Shown piece by piece: positions 34,140 through 45,128 of a DNA stretch of 64,000 nucleotides. Made by a program: the position numbers and the translations under genes. The notes beneath the pieces are model-generated. The model was given only the letters and a program-made list of their open reading frames with translations. It searched no databases and was not told the origin of the DNA. Position 1 is the stretch's first letter; each line of letters begins with the position of its first letter. Origin of the DNA: Ascaphus truei (lineage: Eukaryota; Chordata; Amphibia; Anura; Ascaphidae); contig CM071570.1 in the NCBI GenBank assembly GCA_036426205.1, positions 142,530,563-142,594,562 of the forward strand, written 5' to 3'.

Positions 34140-34560
34140 AAAAGAGAGAGAGGAGAGAGCGCACGCCCCATAGTGTAAAACCGTAAATTTATTGAGGGGA
34201 GGGGAAAGGGGCGGGGGAGGTTAAAAAATGCACTCACAAGGGTACAAGTTTTAAAAGCATATTGTGATATAATCACCACCATCCGGTAACTTCAACTGGT
34301 GCTGGGAATGACCCTCGGTCCCGAGATATTGATGAACCACTCTGTTTGCAAGATGTCCCGGGCTTTGTGATGGTAGGAAACGATTTCCAAAGATCCCAGG
34401 AATAAACCGCCTTGCTTGTAGTTCTCTGCGGTATCCGGCGCTCGATTCAGTTACTTGCTGCGCTCCGTGATGACGTAGTGTCCGTGCGTCGACGTAATGA
34501 CGCTCCCTGATGCGTTTCGTCACACACGGATGACTTTTTCAAAGGGTTGTGGTACAGAGT
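34140..34560 (-). mobile_element. Penelope-type tail with hammerhead-like motif
   Basis: On the minus strand a hammerhead-like fold (34505-34546) is followed by about 360 nt ending in 'cactatggggcgtgcgc' and a CT-rich end (about 34140-34185). This matches the layout of the other hammerhead tails. It abuts the 3' LTR remnant of the ERV. Confidence 0.55.
34505..34546 (-). ncRNA. Degenerate hammerhead motif
   Basis: Stem I CCCT/AGGG and stem II GTCA/TGAC are kept, with GAAACGCATC following. The core is TTGAAAA instead of CTGANGA, so invariant bases are lost and cleavage is not expected. Confidence 0.5.
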
Positions 34561-34562
34561 AG

Positions 34563-34603
34563 TGATTTGGATCAGAACAACCGTCTGCAGAGTATCTGTC
34601 CCC
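34563..34603 (-). repeat. 3' LTR remnant of the ERV
   Basis: 41 bp identical to 40458-40498 at the U5 end of the 5' LTR. The rest of the 3' LTR is absent or replaced. Confidence 0.75.
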
Positions 34604-34655
34604 AGTAACTGTCTGTGATACATATATATATAGCCCTAGAGTTTGGAGTGTCTCA

Positions 34656-35500
34656 TTATATATTACATTGCCAATACGTTGAGGGGCAGCTGACAATATT
34701 ACAATAATCAAAGGAGAAGGTAGCTACATGAGTATTGGATGAATTATACCAAAACGTGACTACCCCTTCATGTTGGGTGATAGCAATCTTTTGTGCCCCC
34801 CTCCTAGACCCAACAAGCAAAAGATATATAGCATCATTTCCTTCTGAGGTGTCCTCATTGGGAGCTGGAACCTTCTTGCAATGAGAGGCGTGTATCCAGG
34901 TGTTCTTGCCAGCTAGTTTGACTGATGTGGCTGTGGTCAACAGAACTTGGAAAGAACCATCATATATGGGCTCCAGGGAGTGTTTCCTTACAAATTTCTT
35001 CACGAGCACCCAGTCTCCGGGCACGAGTTTATGAGTCCCGGTATCTAGATCTGGATCTGGAATAGAAGAAAACACTCGACCATACATATTGGTCAGTTCT
35101 TGTGCTAGGGCAGTTACATATTTGGTCAAAACATCAGACTGCATCTGTAACTGCTGTGGGTAGTAACAACCAAGTTTGGGGGCAGTACCAAACAGTATCT
35201 CAAATGGGGATAGAGCATGTTCCCCTCTTGGGGTGTATCGAACACTGAACAAAGCAATGGGTAGACTATCTGGCCAGGGCATATTTGTTTCCTGGGCCAT
35301 TTTCAACATTCTAGTTTTCAGTGTGCCATTCATTCTTTCTACCTTTCCACTACTCTGGGGATGGTATGGGGTGTGGAAAGCAAGGGTGGTCCCTAGCGCG
35401 GACCAAATTTCTTTAGCTAGCGTAGCAGTGAAAGCGGGGCCTTGCAAGGTGTTTCTGCGGTGGTTTTTCCACACGTTCTGGGTTACACTTTGCACAAATT
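34656..35500 (-). pseudogene. ERV integrase C-terminal part
   Basis: Starts in the frame 'NTLQGPAFTATLAKEIW', which is where intact integrases read a catalytic-Asp 'DQGPAFTA' block; that Asp is gone. The third acidic residue is kept in 'SGKVERMN'. The C-terminal DNA-binding region is well preserved. The frame runs on about 50 residues past the integrase end into sequence that may be the start of a lost envelope, then stops. Gamma-type affinity is inferred from motif spacing. Confidence 0.8.
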
Positions 35501-36084
35501 GTACATGATTTGCAGAAATTTCTAGTCATTGGGGTAATTCCAGGCGCCACATAGTATTTGTCGATCAGTGCATTCATAAGAGTCTTCGAGAGATGTGCTG
35601 CTCCATGTGCCCATTGTACCACAGCAGGATACAGTGCCCGTGGTAGACAAAGTTTCTTTTTGTACTCGGAAATTCCTTCTTGGGGTGATGCACCTCTTCT
35701 CTTCCAGCTTTCCTTTTCTTCCTTTGTTGCAGATTCTTGCAACTTCTTCAGATATTCTCGATTTACTGGGAGGTTCTGCATTAACGGAACCATCCTTGTC
35801 GTGTCCACTCGATCTTCCACTTCTCGTATCCCGCTGGCAGCTTCTTTTGCCGCAGCATCCGCCAGATGGTTTCCTCTGGCTTCTTCTGTGTTCAGTTTCC
35901 CATGGGCTTTTACCTTCAGGATGGCCACATGGCTTGGAAGGAGCAGGGCGTCCATCAGAGCTTGTATGGCTGAGCTGTGTTTCACTGGTGTTCCTGCTGC
36001 TGTCAGAAATCCCCTGGTTTGCCAAATGACGCCAAAATCGTGTGCTACACCAAAGGCATATCTAGAGTCAGTGTAGATATTCAC
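35413..36084 (-). pseudogene. ERV RNase H C-terminal part and integrase zinc domain
   Basis: 'NIYTDSRYAFGVAHDFG' carries the third RNase H acidic residue and 'GNHLADAAAKEA' the fourth. The integrase HHCC zinc domain follows: 'HGAAHLS' supplies the two His and 'CKSC' the two Cys. The frame ends shortly after 'VEKPPQKH', where the core deletion begins. A frame break separates this piece from the upstream RNase H near 36085-36100. Confidence 0.8.
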
Positions 36085-37140
36085 TGTTTGTCCTTCTGCC
36101 AGTTTGACGCTGCAGTGAGGGCTTGTAGTTCGGTCTCTTGTGCGGATGCTGTTGATGGTAGTGTGCTTGCCAGTAGGACCACGGAGTCTGTGGTGACAGC
36201 ATAACCCGTATGGTAGGTGCCTTGTTGATCAGCATATCGAGAACCATCCACAAACAGGATTATATCTGGGTTCTGTATCGGCGTTTCACTCACCGTGGGC
36301 AGATGAGCTGTTTCTAGCTTCATGAGTTCGAAGCAATCATGGGGTAGGTCGACTCCAGCTGTACTTTGTTCTTGTTCATGTCCCTGCACATCTCCCCCCT
36401 TGGGAAATGGAAGAAGAGTGGAGGGGTTAAGCACTTGGCACCGGAGAAGTGTGACATTGTCTGGAATGAGAAGCGAGCATTGCAACCTGAGGTGTCTGGC
36501 AGCGGACAGATGTTTTGGCTGTGTCTGATTAAGAATAGCAGCAATGTCATGTGGTGCCAGGAGAATGAGGTTATGCCCTAGAACGATATCCGAAGTTTTA
36601 TCCAGCAGTGCTTGAGCAGCAAAGACAGCACGAAGACAGGACGGTCCACCACGAGCCACAGCATCGAGACGGCTGGAGTAATAACCAAAAGGTCGACATC
36701 GGCCAGCGTATGGCTGTGTTAACACTCCAGTTGCATGTCCATTTCGTTCTGATACGAAAAGCTTGAAGGGTAAATCATAGTCTGGGAGGCCCAAGGCAGG
36801 GGCCGAGGATATTAACTGTTTGAGAACAGTGAAATTCTTGGAAGCCTCTGGGGTCATCTGGAAGGAATTTGTTGTTAAGACATCGTACAATGGTTGCATC
36901 ATTTACTGCTTGAAGATCTTGAACCATTCTATACTTATCAGGTTCACCCTTCGCGGTGCGTTTCTTTACAGGGAAAAGAGGGGTATTGCAGGGTGAGGTG
37001 CAAGGTATTAATGCGCCATTTGCAAGGTGAGCCTTAACATGTTTCGTGATAGCATCAGCTTGTGCTATCTTTAGTGGGTATTGCGGTTTACGGGGAAGCG
37101 GGGCCCCTTGTTTGAGCTGTACAACAATGGGCGGTACCGT
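36081..37140 (-). pseudogene. ERV reverse transcriptase remnant and RNase H N-terminal part
   Basis: 37140-36905 reads as the RT N-terminus up to 'YRMVQDLQAVN'. The sequence then jumps directly to the connection domain ('QPLYDVL', 'MTPEASKNF') and RNase H ('LFVDGSRYADQ', first acidic residue; 'ETELQAL', second). The fingers/palm segment with the YXDD catalytic box is missing. The whole RNase H acidic quartet is still encoded across this and the next piece. Confidence 0.8.
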
Positions 37141-37688
37141 TAGGTGCCCGATATCCTCAGGGCCTGTGGACCATAATTTGACGGGATCCTATCCATGACA
37201 GCGGGTGGTATACTGGCGGCTGAGGGTTTGTCTGCTAATGCCAAAATTATCGGAAGGGAACAAAGGGCAGAGACATCTGACTCCCAGAGCGGGGAGGTTA
37301 CATCAATGGTGCCGTCCTCGGAGAATATTATGGAGGCCTGTAACCTGGACAAAACATCAGCGCCAAGCAGATTAAGCGGGCAGGTAGAGGAAACTACAAA
37401 TCGTGCAAATAGTTCAGGGTAGGGACCTATCTGCAGGGGTCGTGTTAATGGGCTAGAGCGCGGTGTGCCATCTACCCCCACGCATAAAACATCAATATCA
37501 GACAAATAGGAAGGGTCGGGTATATCTACAGCTCTAATTACGCTCCTGGCTGCACCTGTGTCTACCAGGAAGGGGGTGAGGTGACATACATTATTGGGGC
37601 GCCTTCTACCTGCTTGGGCGTCTGCCCATATAACCTTGGGCCGCGGTCGGGTCCTGGGGGGGGGTCTGGGGTTAGTATTCCAGGTCAT
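37140..37688 (-). pseudogene. ERV protease region
   Basis: A 183-codon open frame with the retroviral aspartic protease active site LVDTGA (D43-T44-G45) followed by 'SVIRA', and the downstream 'LLGADVL' flap/Leu-Leu-Gly block. In the provirus it followed gag, but the 675-bp insertion now separates them. The frame itself is not broken. Confidence 0.8.
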
Positions 37689-38363
37689 TGAAAAATAGGG
37701 AAAGAAATCCCCAGTACCGTGCTCAGCTATGTGGTATTACTTTTAGAGGTAGGTATATATTATATATCATAAGAAATAGCAAATTGTAGAAGCCGTCTTC
37801 TCAGACATAAGTGCCGTGTGTTCCATAGAGTTAACCCCTTCCTCTCGGAAACGGGCGGGACCTGTGTCTACCGGTAAGATCAGTGAAAAATATCTGATTA
37901 CCTAAGAACAGTTTAATGTCCCCCTAGGAAGTGTATGGGTACAAGGAACATAAGCCCCAGAGCGCAGGTGAGTGGACTGGGGTACTCACGGTTAGAAGAT
38001 ATCGGCTATTCCTTTGGCGTGCATCACGCTGGTAGTAGACAAATAGAAAAATCCTGCGAGAGGTGAGCGGAGCACAGCAGAGCAAATGCAGGGGCTATAC
38101 ACCAAGGTAAAAAAAGTCCTTTATTGCATGATCGAAATCATGGTAGTGGGTAAGTAAAAATCTCTTACGCGTTCAGGCGTCTGCCCTTTATCAAAAGAGA
38201 ACAGTTCTCTTTGATAAAGGGCAGACGCCTGAAACGCGTAAGAGATTTTTACTTACCCATACCATGATGTTGATCATGCAATAAAGGACTTTTATTACCT
38301 GGTGTATAGCCCCTGCATTTGCTCTGCTGTGCTCCGCTCACCTCTCGCAGGATTTTTCTATTT
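37689..38363 (+). mobile_element. Hammerhead palindrome inserted in the ERV
   Basis: GTATTCCAGGTCAT occurs at 37675-37688 and 38364-38377, a 14-bp target duplication. Inside are about 352 bp of single-copy sequence and a 323-bp palindrome (38041-38363, centre about 38202) whose right arm ends exactly at the duplication. Each arm holds a hammerhead-like motif; the right one (38206-38245) pairs TCTCT/AGAGA in stem I and reads GAAACGCGTA, but has TTGATAA at the core. The architecture is the same as at 21652-22663. Confidence 0.8.
38206..38245 (+). ncRNA. Degenerate hammerhead motif, right palindrome arm
   Basis: Stem I TCTCT/AGAGA, stem II GGGC/GCCT, GAAA and ACGCGT are present. The CTGANGA core reads TTGATAA. 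The left-arm mirror copy (38161-38200) has also lost one A of GAAA. Structure is kept but catalysis is unlikely. Confidence 0.5.
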
Positions 38364-39496
38364 GTATTCCAGGTCATGTTCGCTTCCTGTGCAGCGGCCT
38401 GTGACTCACTATCTGAGTCAAAACTACCAGGCGTACTATAGTGGACACTGCTGCTGGGTCTGTGTGCTATTGTTGTGTCAGGGTAGACTTGAATCCCTAC
38501 CGCTGGGGCAGTGATTGTTTGGGGTGAAAGGGCTGGCATCAGGGGCATTAGGGGCGCAGTCGGGGTGTAATAGGAACCATCCGCCTGCAGCACAGGATAA
38601 AGTTGTGCTGCATGGGCAGTCAAGGTTGGTTTGTCATTCATGGGCGGGGTAGTGGGTTGTATAGGTGGGGGTGCTGCTGGAGCTGGGAGCGAAGGTAACA
38701 AAGGAGTGAGTATAGATAAATCAGTAACACCGTGGCGCTGCACACCACAATTAAAACAATCTTCCCTGCATTGGGGGTTTTGGGTGCCACACCTTAAACA
38801 TGTCCAGGGGGGTGAGTCAGCACCAGCATAGGGTGGGGGTTGGTCATTTTCAGGGGGGTTACTTGTACAGTCACCGCAAGGGTGATAAAGAAATACAACC
38901 TTCCCTCCCTTTTCTATCTCCTGCTCGGTCCATTTTTCTCTGGACAGCCTTGGCAACATTAAACCAGGCTTCTGCTGTCTTCAGCAGGTTGTTATCCTTC
39001 AAAATTCCTCTCTTTTCTTTCAATATTTTTCGCCACATTTCTGGTTGTAACCTGCCTTTTGCTGTAGTAATGCAACATACTTTAAACAGCCTACTTGCTT
39101 TCTTTTTCACTTGTTACTATATTAACTTCTGTACTGGCAATGATAAAATAAATGCAGCGGGACCCTTCTGTCCCTCAACAGAATTTTTTTGACCCATATT
39201 AACGTAAGGTATGTTTCCCTGTGGGATTCATAAACACACAAGACGGCGCTCACTGAGCTTCTCACTCCCACAGAAAAAGACCCCTCTTTCTAGTTGCCAT
39301 TAGAACAGAAGGAAAAAGAATATTTTCTGGTTTTAAAAGACCCATTCGTGTGGCCAGTACGAACAAACCTTTCAAATAAATATTTACCAGTTGCAGGGAG
39401 GGCTGCTCCCATTCCTTTTCGTTCTCTTCTCTCTCTTTCCGCCACTAGGTGGCAGGCTAAGACTCCTTTCTCTGTCTTACTTGCCTGTGTTCCCAT
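38249..39496 (-). pseudogene. ERV gag with RanBP2-type zinc finger and PPPY motif
   Basis: The likely gag start is at 39496, where the protein begins MGTQAS, a myristoylation-type N-terminus. Frames change at about 39290-39110 and 38960. The third piece (38959-38249) contains a PPPY late-domain-like motif (residues 41-44) and, at 38747-38806, W-x-C-x2-C-x3-N-x6-C-x2-C, which is the RanBP2 zinc-finger pattern, not the CCHC knuckle of most gag proteins. A proline-rich region follows. Beyond 38378 this frame only runs through the inserted palindrome. Frame breaks make it a pseudogene. Confidence 0.7.
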
Positions 39497-40437
39497 GGTT
39501 TTTTTTTTCTTTTTTTTAAAGCTACACTGCAATTACTAGCAAAAATGCCCTGCCTTTTTTTTTTCCTTTCACTTATAACACTTTCTCTAATTGTATCCCA
39601 ATTTCTGCATATAAACCTTTCATAAAAATAATCCTCAATACCTACTTCCACAACACCATCATATGCCTTGATTATCTATCAGCAAATTCACTTGCTATTT
39701 CTTTCCTATTCACTTTCTTTCTTTCTTACTGCAAAGCGAACGTTAACGCGGAAAAAACAGGAGTTCTGGCAGTTTAACGTCTAGGGGTTATCGCCCAAGC
39801 ACCTATGGGCTATCTCTTCTACTCTCAACAATCCCCACCCATCCTCATGAATTCTCAACACTAATACACAAACACATTTTGGACATAACATACCACTTGA
39901 TTACGAGAGAGAGGAATAGGTTGTTCAGGGATCAGTCGGCAGGATTCCGCGCTGCTACAAACCGTAACGCGCAACTTAACACCCCTTCCCTCCGCAACGC
40001 GCCAACCGCACAGTCACTACCGGGATTACCGTGTTCCTCTCTGAACCGACTATCCCTTACTCCCCCTTTTCCCCTCCTTCCACCAAGTTTACAACATACA
40101 GTGACAAGACCCCTAGTCAGCCGGCAAAAATCCCACTCCACTTTGGGCTCCCACGTGCGGCACTGACTAACATATACAACATGTAAATGTATACCGGGTG
40201 ACAGATAGTCTAGGTAACAGGTTTGAGTTTAAAACGGGCTCTGGGCAAGATATCTACCTGTCTTTAGGTGACCTTCGGAGAGCCGTATGAGACACAGAAA
40301 TAGACTAACAGTGGAGACAGTGCATATCGGTAGATAATAAATGTTATCTTACCGTACTCCAGAGGTGATCAGTCTCCTGCCGCGTCCGCACTTGGTCCCC
40401 TCTGGTCCCTCTGCGCACGGCTGCGCCACAACCCAGG

Positions 40438-40455
40438 GCCCCACGTTGGGCGCCA
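40438..40455 (-). promoter_or_regulatory. Primer-binding site, tRNA-Lys type
   Basis: On the minus strand TGGCGCCCAACGTGGGGC, complementary to the 3' end of tRNA-Lys(1,2), two bases downstream of the LTR end. It fixes the LTR boundary and the element's orientation. Confidence 0.85.
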
Positions 40456-40457
40456 GC

Positions 40458-40881
40458 TGATTTGGATCAGAACAACCGTCTGCAGAGTATCTGTCCCCGT
40501 CCAGATTAGTTTCCTATGTAGGTAATGCGTGCACTGAGAAAAAATCACGCTGACACACGTTCAGAATGATAATGTCTGTCTTTATTACTACACAGCCTGC
40601 GTTCATATACAGGGGCTGTAGGGGAGGGGGTTTGTATGCAAAGGAGCTGTCTCAGGTTATCTGTCTCATTGGTTCTTTGTTAGGTCTTGTCCTTGTATGG
40701 TCTTGTTTTTATGATTTATGGTCTTGTTATTGTAGTTTTGAACACATCAGCATTGAAGTGGAATTCCTAGGTGCCATCTTCCTTACTTGAAGGGAGGGGT
40801 AGCTGCGGTAGCCATTATGAGTATGGAATCATAGCAAAGTATTACAGATGAAGAAATAGGCATTTTATCCAATCCATCACA
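40458..40881 (-). repeat. 5' LTR of the ERV
   Basis: A 424-bp LTR on the minus strand, beginning TGTGATGG and ending AAATCA. It has a TATA-like TGTATATGA near 40608 and a poly(A) signal AATAAA at 40581-40586. The U5 end is repeated at 34563-34603. Confidence 0.75.
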
Positions 40882-41360
40882 GTAGCATGTCCACATATAT
40901 ATACCCTAATGGATAGTTAATAGTCCCTACAGGCAGCTGGGTATAATCGTTGGAGTAATTAGAGCTTGAGTAGCCCTCAAAGGTGAATCAAATATTGTAA
41001 TGAGAGAGACACACACTTAATAAATATATACAATAAATTAATACAATAAATTATTAATATAGTATGAACTGTTAAACTCTATCCATACTCTAAGGAGCAT
41101 GTTAACCAGATTATGCAATGATTTCAATCCTCAGTGGACATGGTAATACAAACAATACAAAAATGATGTAGTTTACAATAGGCACACATATATCATGAAG
41201 GTATTAGAACTGCCATGAATATTGCTTCATAGGAAATTTATACACATGCCAGTAATATCCTAGGTCAATAAAGGTCAATTGATTAGTGCAAAATATAACA
41301 AATAGTATTAAATTGGATATGTGGGTGTATATATATGTGTCTAACACAACCATAGTCCAT

Positions 41361-41399
41361 CCCCTGATGAAAACAGTTTAGCTGTTGAAACGCGTAGGG
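41361..41399 (+). ncRNA. Type-I hammerhead ribozyme motif, canonical core
   Basis: CCC, CTGATGA, a perfect 5-bp stem II (AACAG/CTGTT, loop TTTAG), GAAA, ACGCGT, A, then GGG pairing with CCC. All core positions fit; predicted cleavage follows A41396 (GTA). Helix III is the palindrome ACGCGT, as in minimal hammerheads that act as dimers. About 400 bp downstream is the end 'cactaggattgggcgctttttt' (about 41780-41805), shared with the other tails, so it is probably part of a Penelope-type pseudo-LTR. Confidence 0.8.
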
Positions 41400-41819
41400 C
41401 CAGGTGTGCTGTGGATCCTGTCAGCGTTGGTTTGCGTTTTCTGCTTGACATTCTCCTGCTTGAACATCTCCGTGCACGGCGTGACGTCATCTGTTTATTC
41501 CGCCGCAAACACTATCCCCGGTGGGAACCTAGACTATTTGGTAGTTTGTTCCCGGGGAAAGAATACTGAGAAGAGCCTGATGACGTGAGTTCCTGCTGGC
41601 AGAGATACACGAGGGCTGTACTGGATGCGGTGGAGCCACGGAGCAGAGTAGCAGTGCAACAGCGCATCCAGATCCTTTGGAGCATGAGTATAACTCATAC
41701 AATGCTTTTTTACCTTTTATGTTTGTGAGTTCATTTTATGAGTCTTTTATTAGAAATGAAACCATTTTTTGCACAATAATGCACTAGGATTGGGCGCTTT
41801 TTTCTTCTATTATATATAT

Positions 41820-44595
41820 ATATTATGAACATGTGTAGATATTGGCATTAATACCATATTTCCACTGATTTACAGTACATAACTTATTTGTAATGGCCTA
41901 CTGTAACAACATTTAACCGTTTGATTTCTGGTTGGGCCGCAATACTAGAATTCCCCCACAGGCCCATCTGTTCCCCTGGCTGCTAGATTACGTTCAGTGC
42001 TCCACAGGAGCTCACAATACAATCTCACCTTAGACAAAGAGCTGAAAGCACATGAGGTAGCCCATGAGTGCCAGACCCCATCATGTGTTGGCTATGTCAT
42101 GGGACACGCAATGGGTTAATAAATGTGCTAACATGAACAGTATCATGTTTACTGCAGCCAACATTTTTATGATAGGAACATCTTGTTATAAATCTCTGCA
42201 TTCACCTTCACCACCAGTTGCAGATGTGCTGCAAGAACAGATTAGTGTCTCAGACAGTCCAGAGCTTAAGACACAGGAAGATGATGCAACAATACTGTAA
42301 CTTTAAATATTGAAGAAGGGGTTCCGTTGTTTCTGGAAGAAATGTAGCTTCTACCTGACCATCACTTTCCCAGCCAAAGCAGAAAGAGCATACTCTGACA
42401 AAGAAAGTGAACACCTAGGCCTAGATTCAATAAAGGTTTTTAAATCAGAGATATTTTTTCTGATATAATGCGTTCTTCAATAAGAATTGTATATGCACTT
42501 ACTGTGCATTAAGCAAATCATTGGCATATGATTTTCTGGCAGTTAGGCAGGAGAACCACCCTACTTTCCATGATATTTTCCTATATAACACAACAAATCC
42601 ATATGCAAATACAATACAGTACATCTACCATAAAGTAATGTAATACAAAGGGGGACAATAAAGTATCTTTAGATCTGACTTGATATTTCTCTGTCTTTAA
42701 CAGCTGATACATAAATATAATAAAATACGTGTGTACCTTTACAGTCTTAAAGTCACCTTCAGAAGACATTGGAGAGGCTAGTGTTTGGCTTTCTATTATA
42801 AACCCCCTGTCGGTTATGTTTTCAATAACTTTAACCTTTTAGGCCATGTAATCTATCTATCTTCTCTTTGTAATTAACATTGAAAAGCATGCTAGAAGTT
42901 TTACTACAGGTTTGACGTGATTCTTCAATGCATTCCCCATTTTTAAACAAGAAGGTTAAAAGGTGTTGAAAGATAAATTCCACATATTTCAATTTTTTTT
43001 CTCTGAGCTATATTAAAATGCTGCAGTAGCATGATGTATAATTACAAAACCATTTTGACATAATGTAGTAAAATTATTTCACTGGTAAAAGGACTTGTTC
43101 TAAATGTATTAGTGTACATACACAATAGCATGATGATTCCCACGGTCTATCATAGAGCTCAATGTAATATATGCAAGAGTATGATGTTTGTAATGCATGC
43201 AGTTCTGCAGGCCCCATTAGTGTGCCTTTCCCCTCCAGTGAAAACAGAATGAACCACAGCCCCTTCTTTTTTGCATAAAACAAACAAAATTAGATTTGGT
43301 TTGCTGAATCGAAACCCGCATGGGATTGAAAGCCTCTCTCGGGGACAAATTACATCAAACAATCCATGTGTACCATAACAAAATAAAAAAAAAATGCAGG
43401 CCAATCAACATAGCTCAAAACCCTCAATGAAAGAACTCAGACTGTTTGAATGCTTCTGTAGTTAGATCCTTTTTATTTTGTTTGTTTTATTTAAAGCAAT
43501 TATACCCACTTGTTGGTCACATGTTAAAAAAGCCTGAATATGCTAACTATCAAAACTGAAAAATATTTCTAATTGTATTCCTTCTACTGACTTCATCTAA
43601 TACTGACAGCTCAAACAGTGTAAACATTAAACTTGTAGACAATAATTATCATTTACTGTTAGGAAATCTGTGTAAAAAAAGACCTACTGATTATTCTAGA
43701 TGCTTATTAAATAAGATCCAAAGTGATAACATGGGAAGTTTTCGCCCAATGTTCCCCGTTGACTACAATGGGGAATGTTGTATGAAAAGGCCCCATTCGG
43801 CTCATCCAAAACATATAGAATAAGTCCTTTAAATGTACATACATTATAATACAATACAATTTACAGAAAAACAAGATTAATCCATATGACTTTATTTCTC
43901 TTTGTGTGGTTCAGTTTTAGTATGATTACTGAGCAATTTCGGTTGAACAACCCTTAATAAACAATAAAGACCGAATAGCTATTTCAACAAATCACAATAA
44001 AAAATTACAAACTTTATACAGTATACTGGGTGGAAATATTTTCGTTTTGTAATAAAGATGTAGAAATATTATGCCTAGTGTTATTGCTCATTCTGTGCAT
44101 AAGTCAAAATAGAAAAAATAGCAGCTCTCAAATTTCATTGACTAACATGTTTACTTTCCATTCTATGGCTAATTATTTGGTTTCTCTGTAACCCAGGCCT
44201 TGCTTTAAAAAGTGTGCGAAACAGCAGACATAAACTTAAGAGGATCCATGTTAAAGTGGATAAGAAGCAAACAAATGTCTGCAATGGGGAGCACTCTATG
44301 TTGTATGACTGGGGGATAAGCAGATTTAGGGATTTATCAGAGACATGTGAATGTGCTCATAAGTGTACTTTATTATTATTGTACGGTGGAGGTTTTTTGT
44401 CCCTTTTTTTTACTCACCATAATCTATTTGTGTACCTGATATATGGCCATACAGTAGCTTTACAATGCACGGCCAGTTACCACCCTCACACAGATCAAAC
44501 CCAAGTGCTTGAAAGAGCTTTCTGTGATTAGATTTTCTGGCAATGCACTTCTTTAACCCAGGTTATGCTGTCAAAGCTGAGTGAATGAATCTGTG
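41820..44595. other. Long interval without recognised feature
   Basis: AT-rich, seemingly less repetitive than the rest. A short inverted motif ('ttccccgttg'/'caatggggaa') lies near 43750-43780. Short open frames carry no motif. It may be unique intergenic or intronic DNA. Confidence 0.4.
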
Positions 44596-44834
44596 TTAGG
44601 CTGAGTCCCCTGTGCAGGCTACGGCATGCACGCCACACACACGGCACAACCCTCTGTGGGGCAGGCCCCAGAGGCTGTGTGTGTGGGTGTGCAAAGCGCA
44701 TATGCTGAAGGGAAGACAAGTATTTTGTCTTCGTGTGCCGCGAAGCGAACACCTGTTGGTGTACAGCCAATGGAAGGGCAGATATGTCCCGCCATGCGCG
44801 CGTGCTGCAGGTAAGACTGGGGCCCTAGCCTTAA
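44596..44834. mobile_element. Possible piggyBac-like MITE
   Basis: The left end is TTAGGCTGAGTCCCC and the right end, on the other strand, TTAAGGCTAGGGCCCC, with further inverted similarity (ctgtgcag/ctgcag). TTAR at the ends hints at a TTAA target. The interior is GC-rich. The superfamily is uncertain. Confidence 0.45.
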
Positions 44835-44865
44835 GGTGGATTAGAACCAGAAAATGATGCACTAT

Positions 44866-44998
44866 GGGGCTTACTGTATTCTGTAAACTCCGTTAGTGCT
44901 TTACTGTGTGTTCTGCATGTTAAGCCGCAATCAAATCAATGGGGCTTTCTGTGCAGATCGCTCAGTTATGCACTAACGGAGATTACAGAATAAGCCCC
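44866..44998. mobile_element. Short MITE with long inverted repeats
   Basis: 133 bp. The left GGGGCTTACTGTATTCTGTA..CTCCGTTAGTGC is mirrored on the right (GCACTAACGGAG..ACAGAATAAGCCCC), about 33 bp per arm. T/A-rich flanks (TAT and TAA) could be a Harbinger-like target, but the duplication is not clean. Confidence 0.65.
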
Positions 44999-45000
44999 TA

Positions 45001-45125
45001 AGAGATCTCATTTGCATGTCCTTACCCAGAATCCCTGGCAGCAATGGAAGCACTGGATGCTGTGTGATTATCGAGTAAGGCTGATTTGGGGAATTCAAAT
45101 AAGCTCGTAAGTATTCTTTGTCATT

Positions 45126-45128
<3 letters not shown>
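45001..45128. repeat. Partial copy of the fold-back family
   Basis: 'ctcatttgcatgtc' and 'acccagaatccctggcagcaatggaag' match one arm of the elements at 4590-5110 and 57424-57532. Confidence 0.65.

Larger units (their letters stand above)
34563..40881 (-). mobile_element. Endogenous retrovirus, class-I-like, defective (minus)
   Basis: Order on the minus strand: 5' LTR (40881-40458), tRNA-Lys-type primer-binding site (40455-40438), leader, gag (39496 to 38378), protease, RT remainder, RNase H, integrase remainder, then a 41-bp 3' LTR remnant (34603-34563). The integrase C-terminal block ('PGDWVLVKKF..IHASHCKKV') and protease ('LVDTGAARS') are of the gamma/epsilon type. RT and integrase each lack their catalytic core, envelope is essentially absent, and gag has frame breaks plus a 675-bp insertion. 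The provirus cannot replicate by itself. Confidence 0.85.

Noticed and set aside
35558..36076. Plus-strand frames of 140-170 codons
   Set aside because: Shadows opposite the ERV RNase H and integrase coding strand.
42064..42300. 78-codon frame in a low-repeat interval, possible host exon
   Set aside because: No domain, no convincing splice sites, and only average length for a chance frame.
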